Source of the DNA: DATEPR01 sp036273855
GTDB taxonomy: Bacteria; Actinomycetota; Actinomycetes; Mycobacteriales; Pseudonocardiaceae
DNA length: 64,000 nucleotides
Direction of reading: 5' to 3'
Assembly (NCBI GenBank): GCA_036273855.1
Contig: DASUGU010000042.1
Coordinates: 1 to 64,000 of the forward strand
In this document: positions 42,241 to 50,751 of the stretch, one piece after another
Position numbering within the stretch: the first letter of the stretch is position 1
Layout: the number at the start of each line of letters is the position of its first letter
Position numbers and translations under genes: made by a program
Notes under the pieces: generated by a model
The model's database searches: none
What the model saw: only the letters and a program-made list of their open reading frames with translations
What the model was told of the DNA's origin: nothing

Positions 42241-42639
42241 TCAGTGAGCAAGCACGGCGAAGCCCTGGACCTCGACCAGCGCCTCGACGTCCCACAGCCG
42301 GGCGACGCCGATCCCGGCCATCGCCGGATAGTCGTTGCCCACCAACCGTCGCCACACCTGACCGATGTCGCGGGAGTGCGCTCGGTAGTCGTCCATGTCC
42401 ACGACGTAGACGGTGAGGCTGGCCAGTTGGTCCGGCGTGCCACCGGCGGCGCGCAGCGCGGCCAGCAGATTGGCCAGTGCCTGCTCGAACTGGGCCACCA
42501 CGCCCGACCCGACGATCCGGCCCTCGGCGTCCAGCGCGGTCTGGCCGGCCAGGAACACGGTGGTCCCCCGGCCCACCACGGCGTGGGAGAAACCTCGCGG
42601 CCTGCCCAACTCGGGCGGGTTCACCCGTTCCACGGTCAT
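42241..42639 (-). CDS. RidA/YjgF-family enamine/imine deaminase
   Basis: This 132-residue protein has the RidA features VFLAGQTALDAEGRIVG and QALANLLAALRAAGGTPDQLASLTVYVVDMDDY, ending in ARLWDVEALVEVQGFAV. The usual substrate-binding Arg near the C-terminus is visible in GVARLWD. RidA enzymes hydrolyse reactive enamines and imines. Such species arise from reduced 2-aminobenzoyl-CoA, which fits the operon. Its ATG overlaps the SDR stop (ATGA). Confidence 0.85.
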   Translation of the reverse strand: MTVERVNPPELGRPRGFSHAVVGRGTTVFLAGQTALDAEGRIVGSGVVAQFEQALANLLAALRAAGGTPDQLASLTVYVVDMDDYRAHSRDIGQVWRRLVGNDYPAMAGIGVARLWDVEALVEVQGFAVLAH

Positions 42640-43372
42640 TGCACCGCACCTCCGTCCACAGTGATCGCCTGACCGGACACGCCCGCGCCCCGGACGCAGA
42701 ACAGCACGGCGTCGGCGACCTCGTCCGGTTCGATCAGCCGACCGATGGGCTGCTTGGCCGCCAGGATGCCTCGGGCATCGGCCGCGTCCCGGCCGGTTCG
42801 GGCCGCGATGTTCGCGACGGTCCGGTCGGTCATCGGCGTGTTCACGTAGCCGGGACACACCGCGTTGACCGTGATGCCCGACCCGGCGAGTTCGGCGGCC
42901 GCCGACCGGACCAGGCCCAGCACGCCGTGTACGCGGCGACGTACGGCTCGCCGACCCGGGCCGCGGTGGACGCGATCACCACGATCCGACCCCACCCGTT
43001 GTCCCGCATGGCAGGCACCGCCCGGCGGACGCAGCGGAACGGCGCGGTCAGGTTCAGGTCGAGCATGCGCTGCCAGTCGACGTCCGTGGTGCGCTCCAGC
43101 CGCGCCGAGTGGCCGGCACCCGCGTTGGCCACCAGCACCTCGACCGGGCCCCATTCCCGCTCCACACCGGCGAACACGGCGTCGACCGACTCCGGGATGG
43201 TGATGTCGTCGGGCAGGACCAGTGTGGGGCCGGCACAACCGGCCGCCGTCTCGTCCAGTTGGGCCCGGTCGCGGGCGGTGAGCGCGACGCGCAGCCCGTC
43301 CGCGCTCAACCGCCGTGCGATGGCCCGGCCGATTCCCCGCCCTGCTCCGGTGACCAGTGCGATCCGTGTCAT
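42636..43372 (-). pseudogene. Short-chain dehydrogenase/reductase with frameshift at the catalytic site
   Basis: The 5' part encodes an SDR: VTGAGRGIGRAIARRL, NAGAG and IVVIASTAARVGEPYVAAYTA, including the catalytic Ser and Tyr. At about 42921-42931 the frame breaks, and the next residues of the family appear in another frame as HGVLGLVRSAAAELAGSGI to the normal end ITVDGGAVQ. The missing stretch includes the Ser-Lys of YxxxSK, so the catalytic lysine is lost. In the aryl-CoA operon this enzyme would serve as a 3-hydroxyacyl-CoA dehydrogenase. A sequencing error would give the same picture. Confidence 0.8.
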
Positions 43373-43482
43373 CGCGTCACGCCGCCGAAAAATTCGTGGT
43401 CCGCGCGACCTCCAGTGCCGCGCGGACGTTGTCCATTGTGCCGCAATGGACTCTCCGGCGCTCGTCCGGTGGTGTGTTCATG
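43373..43482. promoter_or_regulatory. 110-bp spacer with two inverted repeats inside the aryl-CoA operon
   Basis: Between the enoyl-CoA hydratase and SDR genes lie CCATTG at 43433-43438 with CAATGG at 43444-43449, and CCGCGCG at 43401-43407 with CGCGCGG at 43419-43425. A minus-strand frame of 34 codons (MNTPPDERRRVH...) covers them but has no good ribosome binding site. The palindrome may be an operator, giving the downstream genes their own promoter. Confidence 0.45.
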
Positions 43483-44313
43483 TCAGCGACCTTCCCAACG
43501 CGGCGGTCGGCGTTCGTTGAACGCGCTGTGGAACTCGGCGTGGTCGCGGGTGGTCATCAGCAGTGCCTGGGTCATCGCGTCCAGTTCCACCGAGGGCCCC
43601 AGGGGCATGTCGAGTTCGCGGGTGAGCAGCGATTTCGTCTGGGCGAGCGCGAGAGTCGGGCCGGCGGCCAGGGTTGCCGCGAGTTCGTTGACGACGCCGT
43701 CCAGTTCCTCGTCACCGACCAGCCTGGTGACCAGGCCGTAACGATCGGCGGTGGCGGAGTCGATGGTGTCGCCCAACATCAGCAGTTCGGTGGCGCGGCC
43801 CAGACCGACGACGCGGGGCAGCAGGTAGGCGGCACCCATGTCGCCGCCGGACAGTCCCACCTTGGTGAACAGGAACGCGAACCGGCCGGACGTGCTCACC
43901 ACGCGGAAGTCGGACGCGAGGGCCACGACGGCACCGGCACCGGCCGCGATGCCGTGGATCGCCGTGATGATCGGGATCGGACACTCGCGCATCGCGCGGA
44001 TCACGTCACCGGTCATCTTGGTGAACCGCATCAGGTCGCGCGGCTCCATCCGGATCAGCTCGCCGATGATCTCGTTGACGTCGCCACCGCCGCAGAAACC
44101 CCGGCCCTCGCCCCGGATCACCAGCGCGCGGACGTCCTGGTGGTGCGGCAGTTCGGCGAGCAGGTCGCGCAGGTCGGCGTAGCTTTCGAAGGTCAGCGGA
44201 TTGAGCTTGTCCGGGCGGTCGAGCGTCACCGTGGCCACGCCGTCGGCCTTGGCGAAGCGGAAGTGCCGCCAGTCCTCGGTGAGTGCCGGTGAGGCGTGGA
44301 ATCGGTACGTCAT
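43483..44313 (-). CDS. Enoyl-CoA hydratase/isomerase family protein
   Basis: This 276-residue crotonase-fold enzyme has the CoA-binding and oxyanion motifs ALVIRGEGRGFCGGGDVNEI and HGIAAGAGAVVALASDFRV. GLSGGDMGAAYLLPRVVG carries the second catalytic region, with Asp replacing the usual second Glu. It would hydrate or isomerise the dearomatised aryl-CoA product. It heads the minus-strand operon running to the bifunctional hydroxylase. Confidence 0.88.
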   Translation of the reverse strand: MTYRFHASPALTEDWRHFRFAKADGVATVTLDRPDKLNPLTFESYADLRDLLAELPHHQDVRALVIRGEGRGFCGGGDVNEIIGELIRMEPRDLMRFTKMTGDVIRAMRECPIPIITAIHGIAAGAGAVVALASDFRVVSTSGRFAFLFTKVGLSGGDMGAAYLLPRVVGLGRATELLMLGDTIDSATADRYGLVTRLVGDEELDGVVNELAATLAAGPTLALAQTKSLLTRELDMPLGPSVELDAMTQALLMTTRDHAEFHSAFNERRPPRWEGR

Positions 44314-44406
44314 CCAGCGACAATATCGGATCCATGACGTCCGTCGTACTCACGCAATGCCCCGATCCCGGATTGCGCCCACCGCTGTCTGTGGTACCCA
44401 GGTGCG

Positions 44407-45795
44407 GTGATGAGCGCGCGGCGGACGACGACCCTGCTGGTCAGCATGATCACGGCGAGCGCCCTGGTGGCCGGCTGCTCCGGGAGCCAACCGGCCGGAC
44501 CGACGAGCACCCAGCCGCCGATCACGCCACCGCCCACCACGGCCCCGTCGGCCGCGACGCCCACCGCCGACTGGCCGACCTACCACCACGACAACGCGCG
44601 CACCGGCCTGGCCGCGAACTTCCCCTCGCTCGGCTCGCTGCGCCAGAAGTGGCACGCCAACCTGGACGGCGCCGTCTATGGGCAGCCGCTGGTGGTGGGC
44701 GGGATGATCCTTGCCGCGACGGAGAACGACTCGGTGTACGCGCTCGACCCGGCCGCCGGACAGGTCAGGTGGCGCGAGCACGTCGGACCGCCACAGCCGG
44801 GAGAGCAACTGCCCTGCGGCAACATCTCACCGCTGGGCATCACCGGCACGATGGCCTACGACCAGGTCACCGGCCGGGTGTTCGCCGTGGCCGAGACGCC
44901 CGGCGGCGAGCACACGCTGTACGGGTTCGACGTGCGCACCGGCCACGTCGACGTGCGGGTGAACGTGGACCCGCCGAGGGGCTCGCGGATCGCGCACCAG
45001 CAGCGCGGTGCGCTGACCGTGCTGAACGGCAGGGTGTACGTCCCGTACGGCGCGCTGGCCGGCGACTGCGCCGACTACGTCGGCACTGTCATGTCGGTGA
45101 CCACGTCCGGCAGCGGCAAGCTCGGCTACACCATCCCGACGCCCCGGCAGGGCGGCATCTGGGGCCCGGCGGGCGGCACCGTGTACCACGGCAACATCCT
45201 CTACGAGGTCGGCAACGGCTCGTCCACCAGCAAGTTCGACGGCAGCGACTCGGTGATCGAACTGTCGCCGACGCTGTCCCGCGTCGACTTCTTCGCACCG
45301 GCCACCTGGGCCGACGACAACGCCACCGACCTGTCGCTCGGCTCGTCCAACCCGACGCTGGTGGGGCCGTGGGTGTGGGTCGGCACGAAGCGGCCCACCG
45401 GGTTCGTGCTCCGCGCGGGCAACCTCGGGGGCATCGGCGGTGAGGTCAGCAAGGCGGACGTGTGCCCGTCGTTCGGTGGTACTTCGGTGCGGAACGGTGT
45501 GGTCTACCTGCCGTGCACCGACGGCCCGAGGGCGATCAGCATCGACTCGTCAGGGCACGTGTCGATCCGCTGGCACGCGTCGGTGCCGGCCACCGGCGCG
45601 CCGACGATCGGCGGCGGCGCGGTGTTCGTCCCCGACTACGACAAGGGCACGCTGTACGCGCTGGACCAGCGCACCGGCCAGGTGCGCAGCCAGGCCGACG
45701 TGGGTCAGATGCCGCACTTCGCCTCGCCGACGCTGTCCGGGTCGACTGTCTACATCGGAACGTTGCACGGCGTGGCCGCGGTCGGCGGGGCCTAG
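44407..45795 (+). CDS. Lipoprotein with PQQ-type beta-propeller
   Basis: This secreted lipoprotein of about 462 residues has a signal peptide ending in the lipobox LVAGC. A Pro/Thr-rich linker follows, then a quinoprotein-like propeller with repeated blades: WPTYHHDNARTGLA, DSVYALDPAAGQVRWRE, TLYGFDVRTGHVDV and GTLYALDQRTGQVRS. No catalytic quinoprotein residues are evident, so a structural or sensing role at the cell surface is likely. Translation starts at GTG 44407 or the ATG that follows it. Confidence 0.8.
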   Translation: MMSARRTTTLLVSMITASALVAGCSGSQPAGPTSTQPPITPPPTTAPSAATPTADWPTYHHDNARTGLAANFPSLGSLRQKWHANLDGAVYGQPLVVGGMILAATENDSVYALDPAAGQVRWREHVGPPQPGEQLPCGNISPLGITGTMAYDQVTGRVFAVAETPGGEHTLYGFDVRTGHVDVRVNVDPPRGSRIAHQQRGALTVLNGRVYVPYGALAGDCADYVGTVMSVTTSGSGKLGYTIPTPRQGGIWGPAGGTVYHGNILYEVGNGSSTSKFDGSDSVIELSPTLSRVDFFAPATWADDNATDLSLGSSNPTLVGPWVWVGTKRPTGFVLRAGNLGGIGGEVSKADVCPSFGGTSVRNGVVYLPCTDGPRAISIDSSGHVSIRWHASVPATGAPTIGGGAVFVPDYDKGTLYALDQRTGQVRSQADVGQMPHFASPTLSGSTVYIGTLHGVAAVGGA

Positions 45796-45805
45796 AGTGG
45801 GCTCC

Positions 45806-46567
45806 GTGACGAGGCGGATCGACTACGACACCGAGCAGTACCAGGACTACGCGCGGGGCCGTGCGCTCAGCGAACACCAGTTGCGGGTGTGGATCAGTGC
45901 CTTCACGGCCGTGCTGCCCGAACGGCGGCCGCTGGCCGGGCTGGACGTCGGATCGGGGACCGGTCGGTACACGCCCGCGCTGGCGCGGGCGTTCGGGCCG
46001 GTCACCGGTGTCGAGCCGTCGGTCCGCATGCTGGAGGTCGCGCGGGAGCGGTCCCGGCATCCCGACGTGCGGTATCTGGAGGGCTCCGCCGAGGACCTCC
46101 CGGTGCCCTCCGCCAGTGCCGACTACGCCCTGATGTTCCTGTCCTGGGCGCACGTCCAGGACAAGCCGATGGCCGTCCGGGAGCTGACCAGGGTCCTGCG
46201 GCCCGGCGGGCGACTGCTGCTGCGCACGCAGTTCAGCGACCACATGCCGGATCTGTGGTGGCTGAAGCCCTTCCCCCGCAGCGTCGAGGCGCACGCGGCA
46301 CCGTTCGACCCGCTGCCCGAGGTGATCGCGGCGTTCACGGCGGTCGGCTGGCGGGTGATCAGCTTCGACACGGTCACCGAGCCGTCGCCCGGCACCCGCA
46401 CGGAGATGCTGGAACGGCTGCGGCTACGCACCTTCTCGGTCTTCGCCCAGTTCACGCCCGACGAGCTGGAGACCGGCTTCCGCGGCCTGGAGCAGGCCGT
46501 TGCCGAGGACCCCGACGCACCGGCACCCGAGGAACCGGCGACCATGCTCACGCTCGTACGGCTCTAA
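45806..46567 (+). CDS. SAM-dependent class I methyltransferase
   Basis: This 253-residue methyltransferase (Methyltransf_11 type) has motif I LAGLDVGSGTGRYTPALA, the acidic VEPS motif, YLEGSAEDLPVPSASADYAL and ELTRVLRPGGRLLLRTQ. The start at 45806 follows the propeller gene by 10 bp; a GTG at 45797 is possible. The substrate is unknown. It ends 4 bp inside the convergent amidase. Confidence 0.85.
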   Translation: MTRRIDYDTEQYQDYARGRALSEHQLRVWISAFTAVLPERRPLAGLDVGSGTGRYTPALARAFGPVTGVEPSVRMLEVARERSRHPDVRYLEGSAEDLPVPSASADYALMFLSWAHVQDKPMAVRELTRVLRPGGRLLLRTQFSDHMPDLWWLKPFPRSVEAHAAPFDPLPEVIAAFTAVGWRVISFDTVTEPSPGTRTEMLERLRLRTFSVFAQFTPDELETGFRGLEQAVAEDPDAPAPEEPATMLTLVRL

Positions 46568-47967
46568 GGTCTGCGGTCGCCGACGTGGGTGGCCTGCTCG
46601 AAGGCGTGTGCCAGTCGCAGCACATTCAGGTCGTCCCGGTGTGCGCCGACGATCTGCAGGCCGACCGGCAGCCCGTCGGGGGTGAAGCCGGCGGGCACCG
46701 AGATCGCCGGTGATCCGGTGACGGACACGTAGTAGGCCGAACGCATCCAGTCCAGGTAGGTGTCCTGCGGTACGCCCGCGACGACGGTCGGGTACTCCAG
46801 CGTCAGGTCGAACGGCGGCACCTGGCTGACCGGCAGCAGCAGCGCGTCGTAGTCGCCGAAGAACAGGCGCATCCGGTGGTACAGCTCGGCGTGCGCCTGC
46901 TCGGCCCGGGCGAGGTCGGTGCCCAGGAGTTTGCGGCCCTCGTCGATGTTCCAGATCAGGGTGGCCTTCATGCGGTCCGGATGACGGTCGCGCAGCGCGC
47001 CCAGCGCCAGCTCGAACTGCCACGCGCGCAGCGTGCGGAACACCAGGTCGGCGCCCGTGAAGTCCGGGCACGCCCGTTCCACCGTGCAGCCCAGGTCGGC
47101 GAACACCCCGAGCCGCGCCTCCAGCGCCTCGGTGACCGCCGGCTCCACGAGCACGGCGCCACCGAGATCGGGCGACCAGGCCAGCCGCAGGCCGGACACG
47201 TCGGCATCCAACGCCTCGCGGAAGTCCGCGCCCGGCCGGTCGATCGCGATCGGCGACCGGGGGTCCGGGCCGGCCTGCACGGACAGCAGGAGGGCGGCGT
47301 CGGCGACCGTGCGGCCCAGCGGGCCCTGGACCCCGAGCGTCGACCACGGCGTGACGCTGGGCCAGCTCGGCACCCGGCCCGGTGACGGCCGGAAGCCGAC
47401 GACGTTGCAGAACGACGCCGGATTGCGCAGCGAGCCGCCCATGTCGCTGCCGTCGGCCAGCGGGACCATGCCGCAGGCCAGTGCCACCGCGCCTCCCCCG
47501 CTGGACCCGCCCGCCGACCGCGTCGTGTCGTAGGGGTTGCGGGTCGGCCCGAACACCGGGTTGACCGTGTGCGACCCGGCGGCGAACTCGGGCACGTTGG
47601 ACTTGCCCACCATGATCGCGCCGGCCGCTCGTTCCCGTTCCACCAGCAGCTCGTCGGTGTCCGGGACGTGGTCGGCGAACAGCGGTGAGCCCTGCGTGGT
47701 GCGCACACCTGCCGTGGCGTGGGTGTCCTTGATCGCGATGGGCAGGCCGTGCAGCGGGCCGACGGCCACGCCGTGCACCAGGTCCTCGTCGGCGGACGCG
47801 GCCTCGGCCATGGCGCGGTCGGCGCACAGCGTCACGATCGCGTTCACGTCGTCGTTCGTCGCGGCGATCCGCTCCAGGTGCACGTCGAGCAGTTCCCGCG
47901 CGGAGATCTCCCGCTTCCGCAGCAGCGCGGCCAGTTCGACCGCCGGCCGGTGGTACAGCTCGGTCAC
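46564..47967 (-). CDS. Amidase signature family protein
   Basis: This amide hydrolase of about 467 residues has the Ser-cisSer-Lys triad: Lys in GLPIAIKDTHAT, cis-Ser in SAGGSSGGGAVALA and the nucleophile Ser in GSDMGGSLRNPAS. The C-terminal SVTGSPAISVPAGFTPDGLPVGLQ motif is also typical. I chose the GTG at 47967 because GGAGG precedes it by 5 nt. Substrates could be a free amide or nicotinamide-like compound. It is divergent from LipB. Confidence 0.85.
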   Translation of the reverse strand: MTELYHRPAVELAALLRKREISARELLDVHLERIAATNDDVNAIVTLCADRAMAEAASADEDLVHGVAVGPLHGLPIAIKDTHATAGVRTTQGSPLFADHVPDTDELLVERERAAGAIMVGKSNVPEFAAGSHTVNPVFGPTRNPYDTTRSAGGSSGGGAVALACGMVPLADGSDMGGSLRNPASFCNVVGFRPSPGRVPSWPSVTPWSTLGVQGPLGRTVADAALLLSVQAGPDPRSPIAIDRPGADFREALDADVSGLRLAWSPDLGGAVLVEPAVTEALEARLGVFADLGCTVERACPDFTGADLVFRTLRAWQFELALGALRDRHPDRMKATLIWNIDEGRKLLGTDLARAEQAHAELYHRMRLFFGDYDALLLPVSQVPPFDLTLEYPTVVAGVPQDTYLDWMRSAYYVSVTGSPAISVPAGFTPDGLPVGLQIVGAHRDDLNVLRLAHAFEQATHVGDRRP

Positions 47968-48013
47968 CGTCACCTCCAGGTGGGCATAGGGGACATGCTG
48001 GCACACTGGCGGG

Positions 48014-48667
48014 GTGGGGACGGCGCATCAGCCGGCGATGGCCCGGATCGATCTCGGCGAGGTGCCGTACGCCGACGCGATGGCGGACATGGCGCGCTGG
48101 GCCGACGAACGCCGCGCCGGGACGTGCGGCGACCGGCTGTTCCTGCTCACCCACCCGCCGGTGATCACCTACGGCAGGCGCACCGATCCCCGTGACCTGC
48201 CGGCCGGCCTGCCCGATCTGCCGACCGTCGCCGTCGACCGCGGCGGCCTGGCCACCTACCACGGGCCGGGCCAGCTCGTCGGCTACCTCGTGGTGGACGT
48301 CCGGCAACGCGGCCCGGTCGACATCGTCCGGTGGCTGGAGCGCGGCCTGATCGACGCGCTGGACCGGCTCGGGTTCGCCGCGCTGCGCCGCGACACCCCG
48401 CCGGGCACGGCCAGCCTGGTCGGCGTGTGGACCCTGGACCACCGCAAGCTCGTGTCCATCGGCATGCGCGTCCGGGGTGGGGTGACCACCCACGGCTTCG
48501 CCCTCAACGTCGACCCGGACCTCTCGATCTTCCGGCGGTTCGTGGCGTGCGGGCTGCCGGACGTGGCCATGACGTCGCTGCGGGAACTGGGTGGCGAGCA
48601 GGGCCGGGCGCTGCCGACGGACGAGGCGATCCGGGCCGCCGTGGCGGTCGCCCTCGGTGCCCGCTGA
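48014..48667 (+). CDS. lipB: Octanoyl-[acyl-carrier-protein]:protein octanoyltransferase LipB
   Basis: This 217-residue enzyme transfers octanoate from ACP to lipoyl domains in the first step of lipoate synthesis. It has the LipB signature VDRGGLATYHGPGQLVGY (residues 75-91), the conserved Lys K145 in DHRKLVSIGMRV and the catalytic Cys C179 in FVACGLPDVAMTSL. The HGFALNVDPDL segment is also conserved. An ATG at 48038 is an alternative start. No lipA gene is adjacent in the window, so this could be a separate locus or second copy. Confidence 0.88.
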   Translation: MGTAHQPAMARIDLGEVPYADAMADMARWADERRAGTCGDRLFLLTHPPVITYGRRTDPRDLPAGLPDLPTVAVDRGGLATYHGPGQLVGYLVVDVRQRGPVDIVRWLERGLIDALDRLGFAALRRDTPPGTASLVGVWTLDHRKLVSIGMRVRGGVTTHGFALNVDPDLSIFRRFVACGLPDVAMTSLRELGGEQGRALPTDEAIRAAVAVALGAR

Positions 48668-48729
48668 GCCTCCGTACTGACCCGATAGGGTGGCGCGACC
48701 GACGGGCACCTGTGCGGAAGGACGCGCCG

Positions 48730-49569
48730 ATGTGGGGCAAGGACAAAGCGAGTCAGAGCGTCTATGCGCCGCCGCGTGAGGTCGCCAGCGTCGACGACTG
48801 CTACTTCTACCACACGATGGACATTCCGGGTCACGGCGTGGTCACCGGTGAATGGGATCTGCGCGGCCGGGAGAACCTCTACCTCGGCGGCTTCGACTTC
48901 ACCGGCAAGCGCGTCCTGGAGATGGGCCCGGCCAGCGGATTCCTCACCCGTTACATGGAACAGGCCGGCGCCGACGTGGTGGCCTACGACCTGTCCGAGG
49001 ACCACTCGTGGGACACCGTGCCGTTCGAGGGTTCCGACTTCGAGCAGCTGGACAAGGAGCGCCGCGAGCACATCCGGCGGCTGAACAACGGCTGGTGGCT
49101 CAGCCGCAACGCCAACAACCTGTCCGCGCAGGCGGTCTACGGCACCGTGTACACCGTGCCGGAGGCGATCGGGCAGGTCGACGTGGCCACGTTCGCCAGC
49201 ATCCTGCTCCACGTGCGGGACCCGTTCCTCGCGGTGCAGACCGCGGCCCGGCTGGTCCGCGAGACGATCATCGTCACCGACATCTACCCGGCCACCGACT
49301 TCCACCTGGTGCAGCCGCAACTCAACTCGGCCGACCCGGCGATCGTGACCGAGCTGCCGGAGGAGTCGTTCGGCGAGAACAAGATGGTGTTCATGCCGCA
49401 GTACTGGGACAAGGCGTACGTGGACACGTGGTGGATGCTCAGCCCGACCACGGTCAAGCGGTTCCTCGGCATCCTCGGCTTCACCGAAACCACGGTGACG
49501 TACCACTTCGCGCCGTCCGGTGGCAACTCGCGCACCATGCTGTACACGGTGGTCGCGCACCGCGGCTGA
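48730..49569 (+). CDS. SAM-dependent methyltransferase of unknown substrate
   Basis: This 279-residue protein contains motif I RVLEMGPASGFLTRYMEQAG, then VVAYDLSEDHSWDTVPFEG, and VDVATFASILLHVRDPF, a class I methyltransferase core. The C-terminal part has WWMLSPTTVKRFLGILGF, resembling the DUF1698/CmoB-like group where a late domain checks a bound substrate. GGAAGGA precedes the ATG. It follows lipB by 62 bp. Its role is not evident from context. Confidence 0.78.
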   Translation: MWGKDKASQSVYAPPREVASVDDCYFYHTMDIPGHGVVTGEWDLRGRENLYLGGFDFTGKRVLEMGPASGFLTRYMEQAGADVVAYDLSEDHSWDTVPFEGSDFEQLDKERREHIRRLNNGWWLSRNANNLSAQAVYGTVYTVPEAIGQVDVATFASILLHVRDPFLAVQTAARLVRETIIVTDIYPATDFHLVQPQLNSADPAIVTELPEESFGENKMVFMPQYWDKAYVDTWWMLSPTTVKRFLGILGFTETTVTYHFAPSGGNSRTMLYTVVAHRG

Positions 49570-49576
49570 CCGGTGC

Positions 49577-50515
49577 TCAGTGGTGCGTCGCGGGCCACGA
49601 CTGCAGGTGGACGGCCGTGTGGGAGAAGCGGGCGCGGTAGGTCGACGCGGCCAGGCCGTAGTGGGCCTTGAAGCGGCGGGCGAAGTAGTTCTGGTCCGGC
49701 CAGCCGACGCTGGTGCCGATCTGGGTGACGGGCTGGTCGGTGTGCAGCAGCATCTCGGCCGCCGTCTCCACGCGGAACCGGGACAGGTACGCCATGGGCG
49801 GCAGGCCGGTGGCCGACTTGAACAGCCGGATGAGGTAGCCGGGCGCCAGGTGCAGCCGCTGGGCCAGTTCGGTGAGTGTCCACTTGTACGCGGGCGCGGC
49901 CTCCATCATGCGCATGGCCGTGATGACCGCGGGATGGGTGGGACCGGCCGGGGTGGACGTGCCTTCCCGGCCCTGGTCGACCGCGCGGGCCAGCGCGGAC
50001 AGCAGGAGCGCGAGCCGGCCGATGATGTCGCCGCGGTGCAGGCCGATCGGCAGGGAGCGCAGCCGGTCCAGCGCCTCCAGGTGCTCGACGCAGTCGCGCA
50101 GCGCGTCGCTTTCCAGCCGGGACGTCAGCAGGCCGCGCCGCTGCATGGCGAACGGACCGCTCCACAGCAGGTAGCCCAGCAGCGGATCCTCCTGCATCCA
50201 GGCCAGTTCGCGGCGCAGCAGTTCGGTGGAGAAGCAGCAGTTGTACAGGTCCAGGCCTCGGCACCGCTCGTACCCGTGCCACACGCCGGGCCGCAGCACC
50301 ACGACGTCGCCGATCCGGAGCTCCTGACACCCGGACAGCGAGCGGTGCTGACCCTGCCCGCCCACCACGACGGCGATCTCCACGAAGCTGTGGGTGTGCT
50401 CCGGGTGCCGTTCCTCGTGGATGTAGTGGCCGGCGTAGGCGAGGGTGCCGTCGGTGAAGTAGAGCAGCCCCCGCGACTCCTCGACGGGCGGCTGCCGCAG
50501 GGGTAGCTCGGTCAC
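49577..50515 (-). CDS. AraC-family transcriptional regulator
   Basis: This regulator of about 312 residues has an N-terminal cupin-like sugar-sensing domain (HPEHTHSFVEIAVVVGGQGQHRS) and a C-terminal double HTH (WTLTELAQRLHLAPGYLIRLFK, then TQIGTSVGWPDQNYFARRFKAHYG). It is divergent from the sugar transporter operon and probably activates it in response to a plant-derived sugar such as rhamnose, given the GH78 gene downstream. Confidence 0.88.
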   Translation of the reverse strand: MTELPLRQPPVEESRGLLYFTDGTLAYAGHYIHEERHPEHTHSFVEIAVVVGGQGQHRSLSGCQELRIGDVVVLRPGVWHGYERCRGLDLYNCCFSTELLRRELAWMQEDPLLGYLLWSGPFAMQRRGLLTSRLESDALRDCVEHLEALDRLRSLPIGLHRGDIIGRLALLLSALARAVDQGREGTSTPAGPTHPAVITAMRMMEAAPAYKWTLTELAQRLHLAPGYLIRLFKSATGLPPMAYLSRFRVETAAEMLLHTDQPVTQIGTSVGWPDQNYFARRFKAHYGLAASTYRARFSHTAVHLQSWPATHH

Positions 50516-50751
50516 CGGGGCATGGTAAGGCCCTGCGAGGCCAGCAGGTGAACTTTGTGCTACCACTGGTTGCTCTGAGGCTATGCCTCCTTGACGCGAC
50601 CCGGGCACGATGTTGCGTATCGCCTGGTGACGGGCCTGTCACGAACGTGGGGTGCGCCCCCGCGCCGCCGCCACGCGGAGCCCGACGGCGGGCTGTGGTG
50701 CATAAATGGATAGGCCATCGCAACCAGAACAACACGGACAAAGGAGTCGCG
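50516..50751. promoter_or_regulatory. Divergent promoter region between AraC gene and sugar transporter
   Basis: This 236-bp region must contain the promoters for the AraC regulator and the transporter operon. An AT-rich patch (GCATAAATGGATAGG near 50700) and AAAGGAG before 50752 are visible. I could not identify a confident operator. Confidence 0.45.

Noticed and set aside
43373..43482. 34-codon minus-strand frame before the SDR gene
   Set aside because: No adequate ribosome binding site and overlaid by two inverted repeats; more likely a regulatory spacer.
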